From: Prevotellaceae bacterium UBA5903
Lineage (GTDB): Bacteria; Bacteroidota; Bacteroidia; Bacteroidales; Bacteroidaceae
DNA: 18,011 nt
Direction of reading: 5' to 3'
Assembly: GCA_002431845.1 (NCBI GenBank)
Contig: DJEH01000018.1
Location: 1 to 18,011, forward strand
The position numbers and the translations under genes were made by a program. Each line of letters opens with the position of its first letter. Within the stretch, counting starts at the first letter, position 1. Of this stretch, positions 7,203-15,399 are shown in pieces. The notes beneath the pieces were generated by a model. The model did no database searches, was not told the origin of the DNA, and saw only the letters and a program-made list of their open reading frames with translations.

Positions 7203-8687
7203 TTAGTAGCTACGAGCTACTATCACCTTGCATGTTGCAGGCTTGCCACTTACCATGTCAATGCCTGGATTGCTTTGGTCTACACCAAATGGCACGCAAC
7301 GGATTGTTGCCTGTGTATCGGCCTTGATTTTAGCCTCTGTTTCTTCGGTACCATCCCATGGACAAAGGAAGAAACCGCCTTGCTTGATGCGTTCTTTAAA
7401 TTCATCGTAGTTGTCGCAAGGGAAGATATTATCGTCTAAACGCTTCTTAGCCTTAGCATAGATGTTATCTTGTATTTCGTCAAGCAATTGTCTTACGTAG
7501 TCTTCAATACCTTCGAACGAGCGTGTTTCCTTCTCAAGTGTATCGCGGCGCATCACTTCGATAGTGCCGTTGTTTAGATCGTTTCCACCCATAACGAGAC
7601 GTACAGGCACACCTTTTAACTCATAGTCGGCAAATTTAAAGCCTGGACGTTTATTGTCGGCATTGTCATACTTCACACGGATGCCCATCTTGCGGAGGTT
7701 CTTAGCCAAAGCACCTAATTTTTCGTTGAATATGGCAAGTTGCTCGTCGCCTTTGTAAATAGGCACAATCACTACCTGGATAGGCGCAAGACGTGGAGGA
7801 AGAACAAGACCATTGTCGTCGGAATGGGTCATGATAAGTGCCCCCATCAAACGTGTGCTCACACCCCACGAAGTGGCCCAAGCATACTCCATTTTGTTGT
7901 CTTTATTAACAAATTGTACATTGAATGCACGACCAAAATTCTGACCTAAGAAGTGGCTCGTACCGCTTTGTAGCGCCTTGCCATCTTGCATCATAGCTTC
8001 AATTGTATAGGTATCGAGTGCACCAGCAAAGCGCTCTGTCGCGCTCTTCACACCGCGTACTACAGGCACAGCCATTACCTCTTCGGCAAAGTCGGCATAT
8101 ACGTGAAGCATCTGCTTAGCACGTGCTTCTGCCTCCTCACGAGTGGCATGTGCAGTGTGTCCTTCTTGCCATAAAAACTCTGACGTACGCAAGAATAAGC
8201 GGGTACGCATTTCCCAACGCATCACATTACACCACTGGTTGCAGCACAAAGGCAGATCGCGCCAAGAGTGTATCCATTTGCGGTAGGTGTTCCAAATAGT
8301 GGTTTCGGATGTAGGACGGATGATAAGTTCTTCTTCAAGCTTAGCAGCAGGGTCTACTACCACACCATCGCCGTCGGGATTAGCCTTTAAACGATAGTGT
8401 GTTACCACTGCACATTCCTTGGCAAATCCCTCTACGTGTTCAGCTTCCTTTGACAAGAAACTCTTTGGGATAAGCATAGGGAAATATACGTTTTGTACAC
8501 CTGTTTCCTTGAAACGCATATCAAGTTCGTGCTGTATTGTTTCCCATATAGCATAACCATAAGGTTTGATAATCATACATCCACGAACATCAGACTGTTC
8601 TGCCAAATCGGCTTTAACCACGAGTTCGTTATACCAACGTGAGTAGTCTACACTACGCTTGGTAAGGTCTTTTAGTTCTTTTGCCAT
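7203..8687 (-). CDS. proS: Prolyl-tRNA synthetase, short archaeal/eukaryotic-like type
   Basis: This cytoplasmic class II synthetase attaches proline to tRNA-Pro. At 494 residues it lacks the inserted editing domain of the roughly 570-residue E. coli form and matches the type found in Bacteroidetes, archaea and eukaryotes. Visible features are the proline/ATP-site segment RPTSETTIW (124-132), motif 2 with RWE (157-159) and FLRTSEFLWQEGHT (165-178), and motif 3 around GLVLPPRLAPIQ (293-304). An anticodon-binding domain follows. The C-terminal domain has cysteines near 442, 464 and 486 and ends in a tyrosine, both typical of this type. The start MAKELKDLTKRSVDYSRWYN fits family N-termini. It is transcribed away from the OmpA-like gene and has a plausible promoter upstream. 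A 197-nt spacer separates it from the ABC-F gene. Confidence 0.97.
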   Translation of the reverse strand: MAKELKDLTKRSVDYSRWYNELVVKADLAEQSDVRGCMIIKPYGYAIWETIQHELDMRFKETGVQNVYFPMLIPKSFLSKEAEHVEGFAKECAVVTHYRLKANPDGDGVVVDPAAKLEEELIIRPTSETTIWNTYRKWIHSWRDLPLCCNQWCNVMRWEMRTRLFLRTSEFLWQEGHTAHATREEAEARAKQMLHVYADFAEEVMAVPVVRGVKSATERFAGALDTYTIEAMMQDGKALQSGTSHFLGQNFGRAFNVQFVNKDNKMEYAWATSWGVSTRLMGALIMTHSDDNGLVLPPRLAPIQVVIVPIYKGDEQLAIFNEKLGALAKNLRKMGIRVKYDNADNKRPGFKFADYELKGVPVRLVMGGNDLNNGTIEVMRRDTLEKETRSFEGIEDYVRQLLDEIQDNIYAKAKKRLDDNIFPCDNYDEFKERIKQGGFFLCPWDGTEETEAKIKADTQATIRCVPFGVDQSNPGIDMVSGKPATCKVIVARSY

Positions 8688-8768
8688 TGTATTTTTTTAG
8701 CTCATTAGGCATTGCTTGCATATGGTGCAAAACCACCTAAGTTTTTTATTGTTTTTATTGTATGGATG

Positions 8769-8801
8769 CAAATTTACAAATAAAACGTTAATCTCGTAAA
8801 G
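8769..8801 (-). promoter_or_regulatory. Candidate promoter of proS
   Basis: A minus-strand -7 box TAAATTTG lies at 8776-8769. At the right distance (19 nt) the -33 region reads CTTTAC (8801-8796), only a partial match to TTTG. The predicted leader is about 75 nt. Confidence 0.5.
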
Positions 8802-8847
8802 TTAGCATAATGCTTTTTGCTATTGATACTGAAAAGTAAAACTTTTG

Positions 8848-8878
8848 TTTGGTATTTTTTTAGTTATCACTATCTTTG
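8848..8878 (+). promoter_or_regulatory. Bacteroidetes-type promoter of the OmpA-like lipoprotein gene
   Basis: TTTG at 8848-8851, a 19-nt spacer, and TATCTTTG at 8871-8878 match the Bacteroidetes consensus exactly at the defined positions. The expected start of transcription is near 8884, leaving a leader of about 100 nt before the ATG at 8988. This is the best promoter in the window and fits an abundant envelope protein. Confidence 0.85.
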
Positions 8879-8888
8879 CATAAGATAG

Positions 8889-8931
8889 GCTGCGGTTCGG
8901 CACAGCTAAAGCAAGCTTTGTTCTGCAACCG
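8889..8931 (+). promoter_or_regulatory. Structured 5' leader of the OmpA-like gene
   Basis: The leader can fold with CGGTT (8893-8897) pairing to AACCG (8927-8931), CAG (8903-8905) to CTG (8923-8925), and an apical AAAG/CTTT stem. A competing helix GCTG (8889-8892) with CAGC (8903-8906) would exclude part of this fold. The rest of the leader, to 8987, is A- and U-rich and unstructured by eye. The function is unknown; mRNA stabilisation or translational control are both possible. Confidence 0.4.
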
Positions 8932-8987
8932 TTCTACTCTTTTTTGCCTAAAAGCACGTATTAAGAACAACAAAAAATACACTTATT

Positions 8988-9704
8988 ATGAAAAAGATGA
9001 AACTTTCTGTATGCGCTGTAAGCGTAGCAATGCTGCTTAGCAGTTGTGGTGGTATGACAAACACTGCAAAAGGTGGTTTGATTGGTGGTGCAAGCGGTGG
9101 TGCCGTTGGTGCCTTGATTGGTCAGCTCATTGGCCATGGCAAGGGTGCTGCTATTGGTGCTGCTGTTGGTGCAGCCGTTGGTTCGGGTGCTGGTGTTATC
9201 ATTGGCAACAAAATGGACAAGGCTAAGAAAGCTGCAGAAGCTGCCAACGCTAAGGCCGAAATCATCAAGGATGCTAATGGCACTGAGTATGTTAAGGCTA
9301 CTTTCGATAGCGGTTTGCTCTTTACTACTGGTTCATCTAAGTTGAGCACATCTGCTGCTGCTGCAATCAATAAGTTTGTAAATCAGCTTACTGCCGAAGA
9401 CAACACTTATGAACTTGCAATCTGTGGTTTCACCGACAACCAAGGTTGGAAGAATAGCACTGCTGAGCAAAGCAAGGCTAAGAACGTAGAACTTTCGCAG
9501 AGTCGTGCCAACGCTGTTCAGAGCCAAATTATTGGCGCTGGTTACCCATCAAGCCGCTTGGTTAGCGTTAAGGGGTATGGCGAAGAAAACCCTGTTGCCG
9601 ACAATAGCACTGCTGCTGGTCAAAAGGAGAACCGCCGTGTTGAGGTTTACATCCTTCCAAGTAAGGACATGATCAACGCTGCAAATAGCGCTTCAAGCAA
9701 ATAA
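8988..9704 (+). CDS. OmpA-family lipoprotein with a glycine-zipper segment
   Basis: This outer-membrane lipoprotein probably tethers the membrane to peptidoglycan. The N-terminus has a lipoprotein signal peptide with lipobox LSSC, giving Cys20 as the lipidated residue. Residues 28-75 are a glycine-zipper segment rich in GxxxG spacing, followed by a Lys/Ala-rich linker (76-95). Residues from about 105 to 225 are an OmpA C-terminal domain with GFTDN (D150), LSQSRANAV (R173) and KENRRVEVYI (R216/R217). D150 and the arginine are the expected contacts to peptidoglycan. The domain order (lipoprotein, glycine zipper, OmpA) resembles E. coli YiaD. It is the only plus-strand gene here, has its own strong promoter and terminator, and uses a narrow set of codons (GGT, GCT, AAC, AAG), consistent with high expression. 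Confidence 0.95.
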   Translation: MKKMKLSVCAVSVAMLLSSCGGMTNTAKGGLIGGASGGAVGALIGQLIGHGKGAAIGAAVGAAVGSGAGVIIGNKMDKAKKAAEAANAKAEIIKDANGTEYVKATFDSGLLFTTGSSKLSTSAAAAINKFVNQLTAEDNTYELAICGFTDNQGWKNSTAEQSKAKNVELSQSRANAVQSQIIGAGYPSSRLVSVKGYGEENPVADNSTAAGQKENRRVEVYILPSKDMINAANSASSK

Positions 9705-9728
9705 AAACGTCTTACGTTAAAAGTTTAA

Positions 9729-9776
9729 CGGAGAGCGTGCCATACGATATTTTGGCATGCTCTCCGCTTTTATTTT
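9729..9776 (+). terminator. Rho-independent terminator of the OmpA-like gene
   Basis: Arms 9729-9742 and 9753-9766 pair over 14 bp, including one G-U pair, around a 10-nt loop. CTTTTATTTT follows. The stem is GC-rich and starts 24 nt after the stop codon. Confidence 0.92.
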
Positions 9777-9899
9777 GTGAACTTTTATTGGCATTTTGCT
9801 TTGCTGAAATAGAAACGGAATGTTTAAGACATTAACATTAAAAGGCTATTTCCATATACTCAGGAGTTTAAGAATTTGATTTTTTCCTTTTTAGAATAC

Positions 9900-9915
9900 A
9901 AGGATACGTATCCTT
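9900..9915. repeat. Perfect 16-bp palindrome
   Basis: AAGGATAC followed directly by GTATCCTT is fully self-complementary with no spacer. Such sites often bind dimeric regulators or modification enzymes. It is not near a promoter: both flanking genes end here. Twelve nucleotides further lies a separate hairpin. Confidence 0.65.
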
Positions 9916-9926
9916 ATGTTTTATAG

Positions 9927-9954
9927 CACTTTTGTAAGACAATTTGCAAAAGTG
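9927..9954. repeat. 8-bp hairpin beside the palindrome
   Basis: CACTTTTG (9927-9934) pairs with CAAAAGTG (9947-9954) around a 12-nt loop. No U-run follows on either strand, so it is not a typical terminator. Confidence 0.45.
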
Positions 9955-10020
9955 TCCTACTATCATCCATTCACAGTTCATTGAATATCAACAAATCAAC
10001 GTATTTCCTCAAGAATATTA

Positions 10021-10057
10021 AAAAAATCGACCACAACAAAGCGTGGTCGATTTTTTT
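10021..10057. terminator. Symmetric bidirectional terminator
   Basis: Arms 10021-10034 and 10043-10056 pair over 14 bp, with a GC-containing core (TCGACCAC / GTGGTCGA) and A-tracts or T-tracts on the outside. Each strand therefore ends its hairpin in a U-run. It lies 51 nt after the beta-galactosidase stop codon and serves that gene; it could also back up the terminator of the opposite gene. Confidence 0.9.
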
Positions 10058-10107
10058 ATTCGTGAGCATTAGGATTTCCAACTTTAGTAATTTATTCCAC
10101 CCAATTT

Positions 10108-13100
10108 TTATCTCACATTGGGAGAAATTACGAACGTAAAGTCATGATCGGCATAAGGTATGCGATATTTAGGTAATGGCCATGATCCCCACGAATCAAC
10201 ACATCCTAATCCCATTTGCTTCTGTGCAATATGTACCACAGTAAAGTCACGTGGTGTGAGGTCGCCCGAGTGCATTTGCTGCGCCTCCTTCACTTCGCCT
10301 CCATCAAGGTCGGAGGTTAGATAGTTAATCGAAGTCATTTCGAGTGGTTCGGGAGCAGTAAAGGTGAGTCCTTGCATAGTTTCGGGGGCATATACGCTCC
10401 ACCAACGTATGTCGGTTTTGTTTCCGCTTTCTTGTGGACGAATGTAGGGAGAATATTGGTCAGCAACTTTTTGGTTATAAATACCCAAGAAAGTTGATGT
10501 GTGACGATCTGCATAGTTTTCAATAGGACCGCGACCATAGTAATGAATAGCATTATAAGCCGAAGGCATTACCAACGTCATGCCAAAGCGTGGCATATCG
10601 GGCATAGCTTTCTTGCCAGCCTTAAGCGTCTGTTGCACAATCAACTTACCTTGTGGAGTGAGCGTGTAAGTAAGCGTAAGCTGCGCACCAATGGTAGGCA
10701 TATCATACTTTGCCGTTACTTTTCTTGAAAAACCTTGTTGCTGCTCTTCAAAACTAGTAAGATTAAGTGTTGGCGACTTCCACACCTCAAGTTTTTTCTG
10801 TAGCGAAGCACCATAGTCATTGTCGGTAGGAGCACGCCAAAAGTCGGGTTTGAGCGAGTAGCCCTTTTCAAACATTGGTTTTCCTTCTACGTCAATATAG
10901 TCAATAAATCCCGTTTGCTTATTAAAAGTAACGTCTGTATGATTAGCCGATAATGTGAGACATGCCAATTGCTCTGTTTTGCTTACCGATGATATGGTAG
11001 CCTTCTTTTTTCCGCCAACCGAAAGCGTATGTTTGGGCTGTGACGAAAGGAGTGAATTAACCGTAGGGAACACGTATGATGTGAGCACAAACTCTTGACG
11101 AGCAACTACATGACCGGCCTTAAGTAAGGGCTCATCGTGCTTTAATCGGTAGTCTAATTGCAACACATACTCGCCTACTCTGCCTATCTGTGGATAACCC
11201 TCGAGCGCAACTTTAGCATGCTGTTGCGGAGCAACAGAGAGGTCGGCCACTGTGCCAGCTGCCACTTGTTCTCCATCGCAAAGCAGTGTCCAATTGAGCG
11301 AAAGATTGTTGAGCGAGGTAAAGAAGTTCTCGTTGTATATATCCAGCACACCCTTAACCGAATCGGTTAGCGTAGACCATACATTTTGATAGAAATAGCG
11401 CACCTCGTCGGCATGAGGATGGGGTTGGCGGTCGGGATTGAAGAGACCATTGCAATTAAAGTTATGGTCGCTTGCTGGGTAACGACCAAAGTCGCCACCA
11501 TAGGCATATATTTGTTTGCCCTGCTTGTTTTTACTCCGTAAGCCTTGGTCTACAAAGTCCCAAATAAATCCACCTTGGAACTTTGGGTATTTGCGAATGA
11601 GTTGCCAATACTCAGCAAAGCCTCCCTCAGAATTACCCATAGCATGTGCATACTCGCATAGTATAAGCGGACGGGTGATATCGGTGCGCTTGGCATAGGC
11701 TTCGCATTGAGCGTAAGGTAAATACATCTCGGCATACACGTCTGTGCCACGCTCTAACAACGCACGTTCGTACTGAACAGGGCGTGAGGGGTCGTATGCC
11801 TTAACCATATCGTATGCCTTCTCAAAGTTGGGGCCGTAGCCACCTTCATTGCCCAAACTCCATGTGACAACAGAGGGGTGATTTTTAAGTGTATGCGTAT
11901 TGTTGATGTTGCGCTCAAGGTGAGTTTGCTCATAGCGGGGCACTTTGGCAAGCGTTTTATCACCATATCCCATGCCGTGCGTTTCGAGATTGGCCTCAGC
12001 CACTACGTAAATACCATACTTATCGCAAAGGTCATAAAAACGTGGATCGTTGGGGTAATGGCTAGTGCGTACCGCATTGATGTTATACTGCTTCATGATG
12101 CGAATGTCTTGAAGCATGCGGTCGGTCGAAACTACATAGCCGCCGTCAGGGTCCATCTCGTGACGATCTACACCCTTGATGAGCACGGGCTGCCCATTAA
12201 CAAGAAACTGTGCATTCTTTATCTCAATCTTTCTGAAACCAACATGCTGCTCTATGCTTTCGACCACACTTGAGGCATCTAAAAGGTCAATGCGCAATTT
12301 ATAAAGGTTGGGTGTTTCGGCAGTCCACTTCTTTGGATTGGGCACTGTCCATAGTACATTGTTGTCTGCTTGCAATGCAATGCGCTCTGTTTTTATGGTG
12401 TTTCCTTGCGCATCGGTCAGTGTGAGTTGAGCATGTTTGCCCTTGCATTGAACTGCATTCAAACGGATTTTAAGTGTGCCATTGGTGTAATTATCAACCA
12501 AATCGGGCGTAACAAAAACGTCCTCTATATGGCTCTTAGGGCGTGCATAGAGATATACTTCGCGTGCGATACCCGTGAGGCGCCAAAAGTCTTGATCTTC
12601 AAAGTAAGAGCCATCACACCATCGCATTACTTGCATGGCTATCAAGTTCTTTTTTCCTGCTATGAGATAAGGTGTGAGATTAAACTCTGCAGCCGACTTT
12701 GAGTCTTCGCTATAGCCCACAAACTTGCCATTGACCCACACACTGAGGTTGGATGTAGCACTACCTACATGTAAAAAAACTTGTTCACCATTCCAAGTTG
12801 AGGGGATTGTAACCTCTTTACGATATGAGCCCGTATAGTTGTTTTTTTCTTCAACATAGGGTGGATTGGGTGTGAATTGTGTGGCCCATGCATAGCCAAT
12901 ATTCTTGTAAATGGCATCGCCATGACCATTCAACTCAAAAAGTCCTGGAACGGGGAAATCCTCCCACGCATCGTCGTTGTAAGTGGGCAAAAAGAAGTCT
13001 TTAGGTGCATCATTATGGTTCTTTGCGAAAGAGAATTTCCACTTTCCTTCGAGCGACAAATAACGCGACGATTGCGCTTTATCGCCCTTTTGTGCCGCCT

Positions 13101-13254
13101 GAATATTTTCAAACGCAAAGAAGTCTGAATGGGGCGCAACCGTATTTACTCTATTAACCGATGGGTCAAGCCAATAGGGTGTTTTGGCATTTTGCGCCTG
13201 GCAGGTAACGAAACCCGCTGTTGCTATTATAGCTAACGATAGTACTTTGTTCAT
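10108..13254 (-). CDS. Periplasmic GH2 beta-galactosidase (LacZ-type)
   Basis: This large glycoside hydrolase family 2 enzyme (1048 residues) is close in size and layout to E. coli LacZ. It likely releases galactose from beta-galactosides by a retaining mechanism. The start at 13254 is chosen because it opens a clean signal peptide (MNKVLSLAIIATAGFVTCQA, cut before QNA); an in-frame ATG 51 nt upstream would bury it. Domain order is sugar-binding N-domain (about 60-240), Ig-like domain (245-345), TIM barrel (about 350-640), then LacZ-type C-terminal domains. The acid/base is E470 in WSLGNEGG and the nucleophile E534 in ILCEYAHAMGNS, with RHE at 364-366 and HYPNDPRFYDLCDKYG supporting. The signal peptide puts it in the periplasm, where Bacteroidetes trim imported glycans. 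No SusC/SusD pair or sugar regulator is nearby. It lies 62 nt after the TPR gene and may read through from it. Confidence 0.94.
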   Translation of the reverse strand: MNKVLSLAIIATAGFVTCQAQNAKTPYWLDPSVNRVNTVAPHSDFFAFENIQAAQKGDKAQSSRYLSLEGKWKFSFAKNHNDAPKDFFLPTYNDDAWEDFPVPGLFELNGHGDAIYKNIGYAWATQFTPNPPYVEEKNNYTGSYRKEVTIPSTWNGEQVFLHVGSATSNLSVWVNGKFVGYSEDSKSAAEFNLTPYLIAGKKNLIAMQVMRWCDGSYFEDQDFWRLTGIAREVYLYARPKSHIEDVFVTPDLVDNYTNGTLKIRLNAVQCKGKHAQLTLTDAQGNTIKTERIALQADNNVLWTVPNPKKWTAETPNLYKLRIDLLDASSVVESIEQHVGFRKIEIKNAQFLVNGQPVLIKGVDRHEMDPDGGYVVSTDRMLQDIRIMKQYNINAVRTSHYPNDPRFYDLCDKYGIYVVAEANLETHGMGYGDKTLAKVPRYEQTHLERNINNTHTLKNHPSVVTWSLGNEGGYGPNFEKAYDMVKAYDPSRPVQYERALLERGTDVYAEMYLPYAQCEAYAKRTDITRPLILCEYAHAMGNSEGGFAEYWQLIRKYPKFQGGFIWDFVDQGLRSKNKQGKQIYAYGGDFGRYPASDHNFNCNGLFNPDRQPHPHADEVRYFYQNVWSTLTDSVKGVLDIYNENFFTSLNNLSLNWTLLCDGEQVAAGTVADLSVAPQQHAKVALEGYPQIGRVGEYVLQLDYRLKHDEPLLKAGHVVARQEFVLTSYVFPTVNSLLSSQPKHTLSVGGKKKATISSVSKTEQLACLTLSANHTDVTFNKQTGFIDYIDVEGKPMFEKGYSLKPDFWRAPTDNDYGASLQKKLEVWKSPTLNLTSFEEQQQGFSRKVTAKYDMPTIGAQLTLTYTLTPQGKLIVQQTLKAGKKAMPDMPRFGMTLVMPSAYNAIHYYGRGPIENYADRHTSTFLGIYNQKVADQYSPYIRPQESGNKTDIRWWSVYAPETMQGLTFTAPEPLEMTSINYLTSDLDGGEVKEAQQMHSGDLTPRDFTVVHIAQKQMGLGCVDSWGSWPLPKYRIPYADHDFTFVISPNVR

Positions 13255-13316
13255 AAAGGTAATATTTTCAATAATCTGTACCGAAGATAAGCAAAATATT
13301 TGCATATCACCAAGTT

Positions 13317-15302
13317 TTACTGATTGTTTTTTAGCATTGCATAAGCTTTATATAATCCCAATTGTCCAGCCTTGCTAAAGTCGGCATTAGCTTTTTCCCT
13401 TTGCCCTTGCTGCTTGTAAATCAAACCACGATTATAATATGCTTCGGGCAAGCGAGCATCAACAGATAGGGCTTTTGTAAAGGCATCAAGAGCCAAAGCA
13501 TTGGCATGCTGCTGAGCGTATAGGCAACCTTGATTGTAATAGGCGTATGCATTGTGTGGAGCAAGGTGTATGGCCTTATTTAAGTCTGAAAGTGCCAAAG
13601 CATAATGCGCTTTGCGCTGCTGGTCCGACAGTGATGTCGTAGTAGCACTACGCATAGACACAAGGCTTCGCATCATTAAGGCTACCACCGAAGTGCTATC
13701 GGTTTGAATGGCACAATTGGCCTCGTTAAGGGCCGATGTGTAGTCGTACTTAGCAAGCGATATAGCCGCTTTAAACAATGACATTTCAAGCTTTGAACAT
13801 TTGCTTTCAACCCTTTGTAGGTTACGCTCATCGCTTTCGGCATTCTGCACTTGATTGTCTTCAGTCTCTGCCGTTAAGCCAAATATACGCATTGAAGTGT
13901 TGGCATGCTTATACTTGTTCATCTCCTCCATAAAACCTATAGCATGGTAGCCACGCACATATACATAATGAAAGGCTGGAGCATAAGGATGCATAAAGTC
14001 GTCGTTCACCTTTTCGTTTTGTACCTTACCATAGAGGGTTCCAAACAAGTTTCTAACCGTGTCGGGGTCTTCTTGTACCAATTGGTGATATTGGTCTAAC
14101 TCATGTTCAGAGCGTAGTCTGACCTTGTTGGTTGCATATCGACGAGCCTTGCCAAAACTAATGTCAAGGTTGCGGCGCGCCACAATGGTTTCGTCGTTTT
14201 GCGCACCACGTATATCGCCTATTTTACGACGTAAATTTGCACGCTGCAAATAGCCATACATAAAGTGCGGATAGCTCTTAATAAGTTTAGTGTAATCAGC
14301 TATTGCTCCCTTATAATTGCCCACCTGAGTGCGAAGTTGTGCTCTGTTATAGATAGCCAAGGTGTTGTTTGGTTCAACTTGAATCACATAGTCAAAGTCT
14401 TGGATAGCACGATTTAAGTCGCCCACAAAAGAGCGCAGAAGTCCTCTATTGTAATGCGCAATAAAGTGGTTGGGCTGCAGCCTAATGGTTTCGTCGTAGT
14501 CGGCTATGGCAAGTCCAAAACGTCCCAAAGCATGACGAGCTTGGGCACGAGCTACATAGAGTTCAAAGTCGTTGGGCATAAGTTTGATAGCCTTAGATAA
14601 GCAACTATCTGCCTGTAAATAATGATTTTTACTCAATTCGTAGCGTCCCTTAAAACTCCAAGCACTGCCTTCATTAGGACTTTTAGCCAAGAGTTTATCT
14701 AACCACGATAGGGCATTAACCGTGTCTTTTTGCTCTAATAGGCTCTGCACCTTTACCATATAAGCACGCGTATAATTGGGCCATTTTTGCATCATCAAGG
14801 TTAGGTCGGAGTCGGCTTGCTGATAATCTTTTATTTGCAAATAGCATAGTGCACGGTTGTAACGTGAGCCTTGGTCGTTTGGCAAGTCGCGCAAAACGTG
14901 TGTATAATCTGCTATTGCTCCCTTAAAATTATCAGCATGTATGCGACATAAGCCACGTAATTGATATACCTCTGTGATAAACGGATTAAGCTCTATGCTT
15001 TTGTTACAATCAGCCTCAGCTCCGCTATAATCTTCGAGCGTAAACTTGGCATATGCTCTGTAATAATAAGGCGATGCCAAGTAAGGCTTGCTCTCTATGG
15101 CCTGGTTGAAATACTGTATAGCAGTGAGATAATCATCTACACTCAGTGCGTTACGCCCCATATTCGTTACCATCTCTGCATCTATCTGAGCTTGAACGGC
15201 ATGAGGTATATGTATGAAAAGAAATAAAAAAACAATCATACGCAAACCGACATTACGCAGAATATCAGTTATACGTATGATTGTCTTTACTTGTCTACCC
15301 AT
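13317..15302 (-). CDS. Secreted tetratricopeptide-repeat (TPR) protein
   Basis: The protein has 661 residues, mostly TPR helices that act as protein-binding scaffolds. A signal peptide is likely: basic n-region (1-21), hydrophobic core from about 22, cut after AVQA (about residue 38). An ATG at 15239 would begin exactly at the hydrophobic core and lose the positive charges, so I prefer 15302. About ten TPR units run from residue 50 to 385, many with the YNRA or YYRA and AIADY/AIQDF pattern. A region from about 385 to 500 lacks clear repeats and contains an acidic, Gln/Asn-rich stretch. Two or three more TPRs close the C-terminus (about 555-650). There is no catalytic motif. It lies 97 nt after def on the same strand; the role is unknown, perhaps an envelope assembly scaffold. 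Confidence 0.88.
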   Translation of the reverse strand: MGRQVKTIIRITDILRNVGLRMIVFLFLFIHIPHAVQAQIDAEMVTNMGRNALSVDDYLTAIQYFNQAIESKPYLASPYYYRAYAKFTLEDYSGAEADCNKSIELNPFITEVYQLRGLCRIHADNFKGAIADYTHVLRDLPNDQGSRYNRALCYLQIKDYQQADSDLTLMMQKWPNYTRAYMVKVQSLLEQKDTVNALSWLDKLLAKSPNEGSAWSFKGRYELSKNHYLQADSCLSKAIKLMPNDFELYVARAQARHALGRFGLAIADYDETIRLQPNHFIAHYNRGLLRSFVGDLNRAIQDFDYVIQVEPNNTLAIYNRAQLRTQVGNYKGAIADYTKLIKSYPHFMYGYLQRANLRRKIGDIRGAQNDETIVARRNLDISFGKARRYATNKVRLRSEHELDQYHQLVQEDPDTVRNLFGTLYGKVQNEKVNDDFMHPYAPAFHYVYVRGYHAIGFMEEMNKYKHANTSMRIFGLTAETEDNQVQNAESDERNLQRVESKCSKLEMSLFKAAISLAKYDYTSALNEANCAIQTDSTSVVALMMRSLVSMRSATTTSLSDQQRKAHYALALSDLNKAIHLAPHNAYAYYNQGCLYAQQHANALALDAFTKALSVDARLPEAYYNRGLIYKQQGQREKANADFSKAGQLGLYKAYAMLKNNQ

Positions 15303-15399
15303 TTGGCAAAACTTTTATCTGATAAGTAGCTACAAATAGATAGTCTACTTACTTTATCACATAATCTGTTTGTCTTAGTTGCCAATTATTGTTTGGCTT

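Larger units (their letters stand above)
9777..10020. other. Convergent intergenic stretch with no credible gene
   Basis: Between the two terminators lie about 244 nt of AT-rich DNA. The longest plus-strand ATG frame I found here encodes only 19 residues (from 9820) and has no supporting signal. No TAnnTTTG promoter box is visible on either strand. The only structures are the palindrome at 9900-9915 and the hairpin at 9927-9954. Confidence 0.6.

Noticed and set aside
9122..9527. Minus-strand frames opposite the OmpA-like gene
   Set aside because: They are mirror readings of the Gly/Ala-rich coding sequence; the plus-strand gene has a lipobox, OmpA domain, promoter and terminator.
9820..9879. 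A 19-codon plus-strand frame in the convergent gap
   Set aside because: It is too short to judge, lacks promoter and conservation evidence, and lies downstream of a strong terminator.
11878..12273. Plus-strand open frame of 131 residues inside the beta-galactosidase gene
   Set aside because: It lies opposite the conserved catalytic-domain coding region and has no independent support.
13255..13305. An earlier in-frame start for the beta-galactosidase (17 extra residues)
   Set aside because: It would place an extra segment ahead of a textbook signal peptide; the ATG at 13254 gives the proper secretion signal.
13317..15302. Direct DNA repeats or a CRISPR-like array in the TPR gene
   Set aside because: The repetition is at the protein level (34-residue TPR units) and the DNA units differ; there are no identical repeats with uniform spacers.
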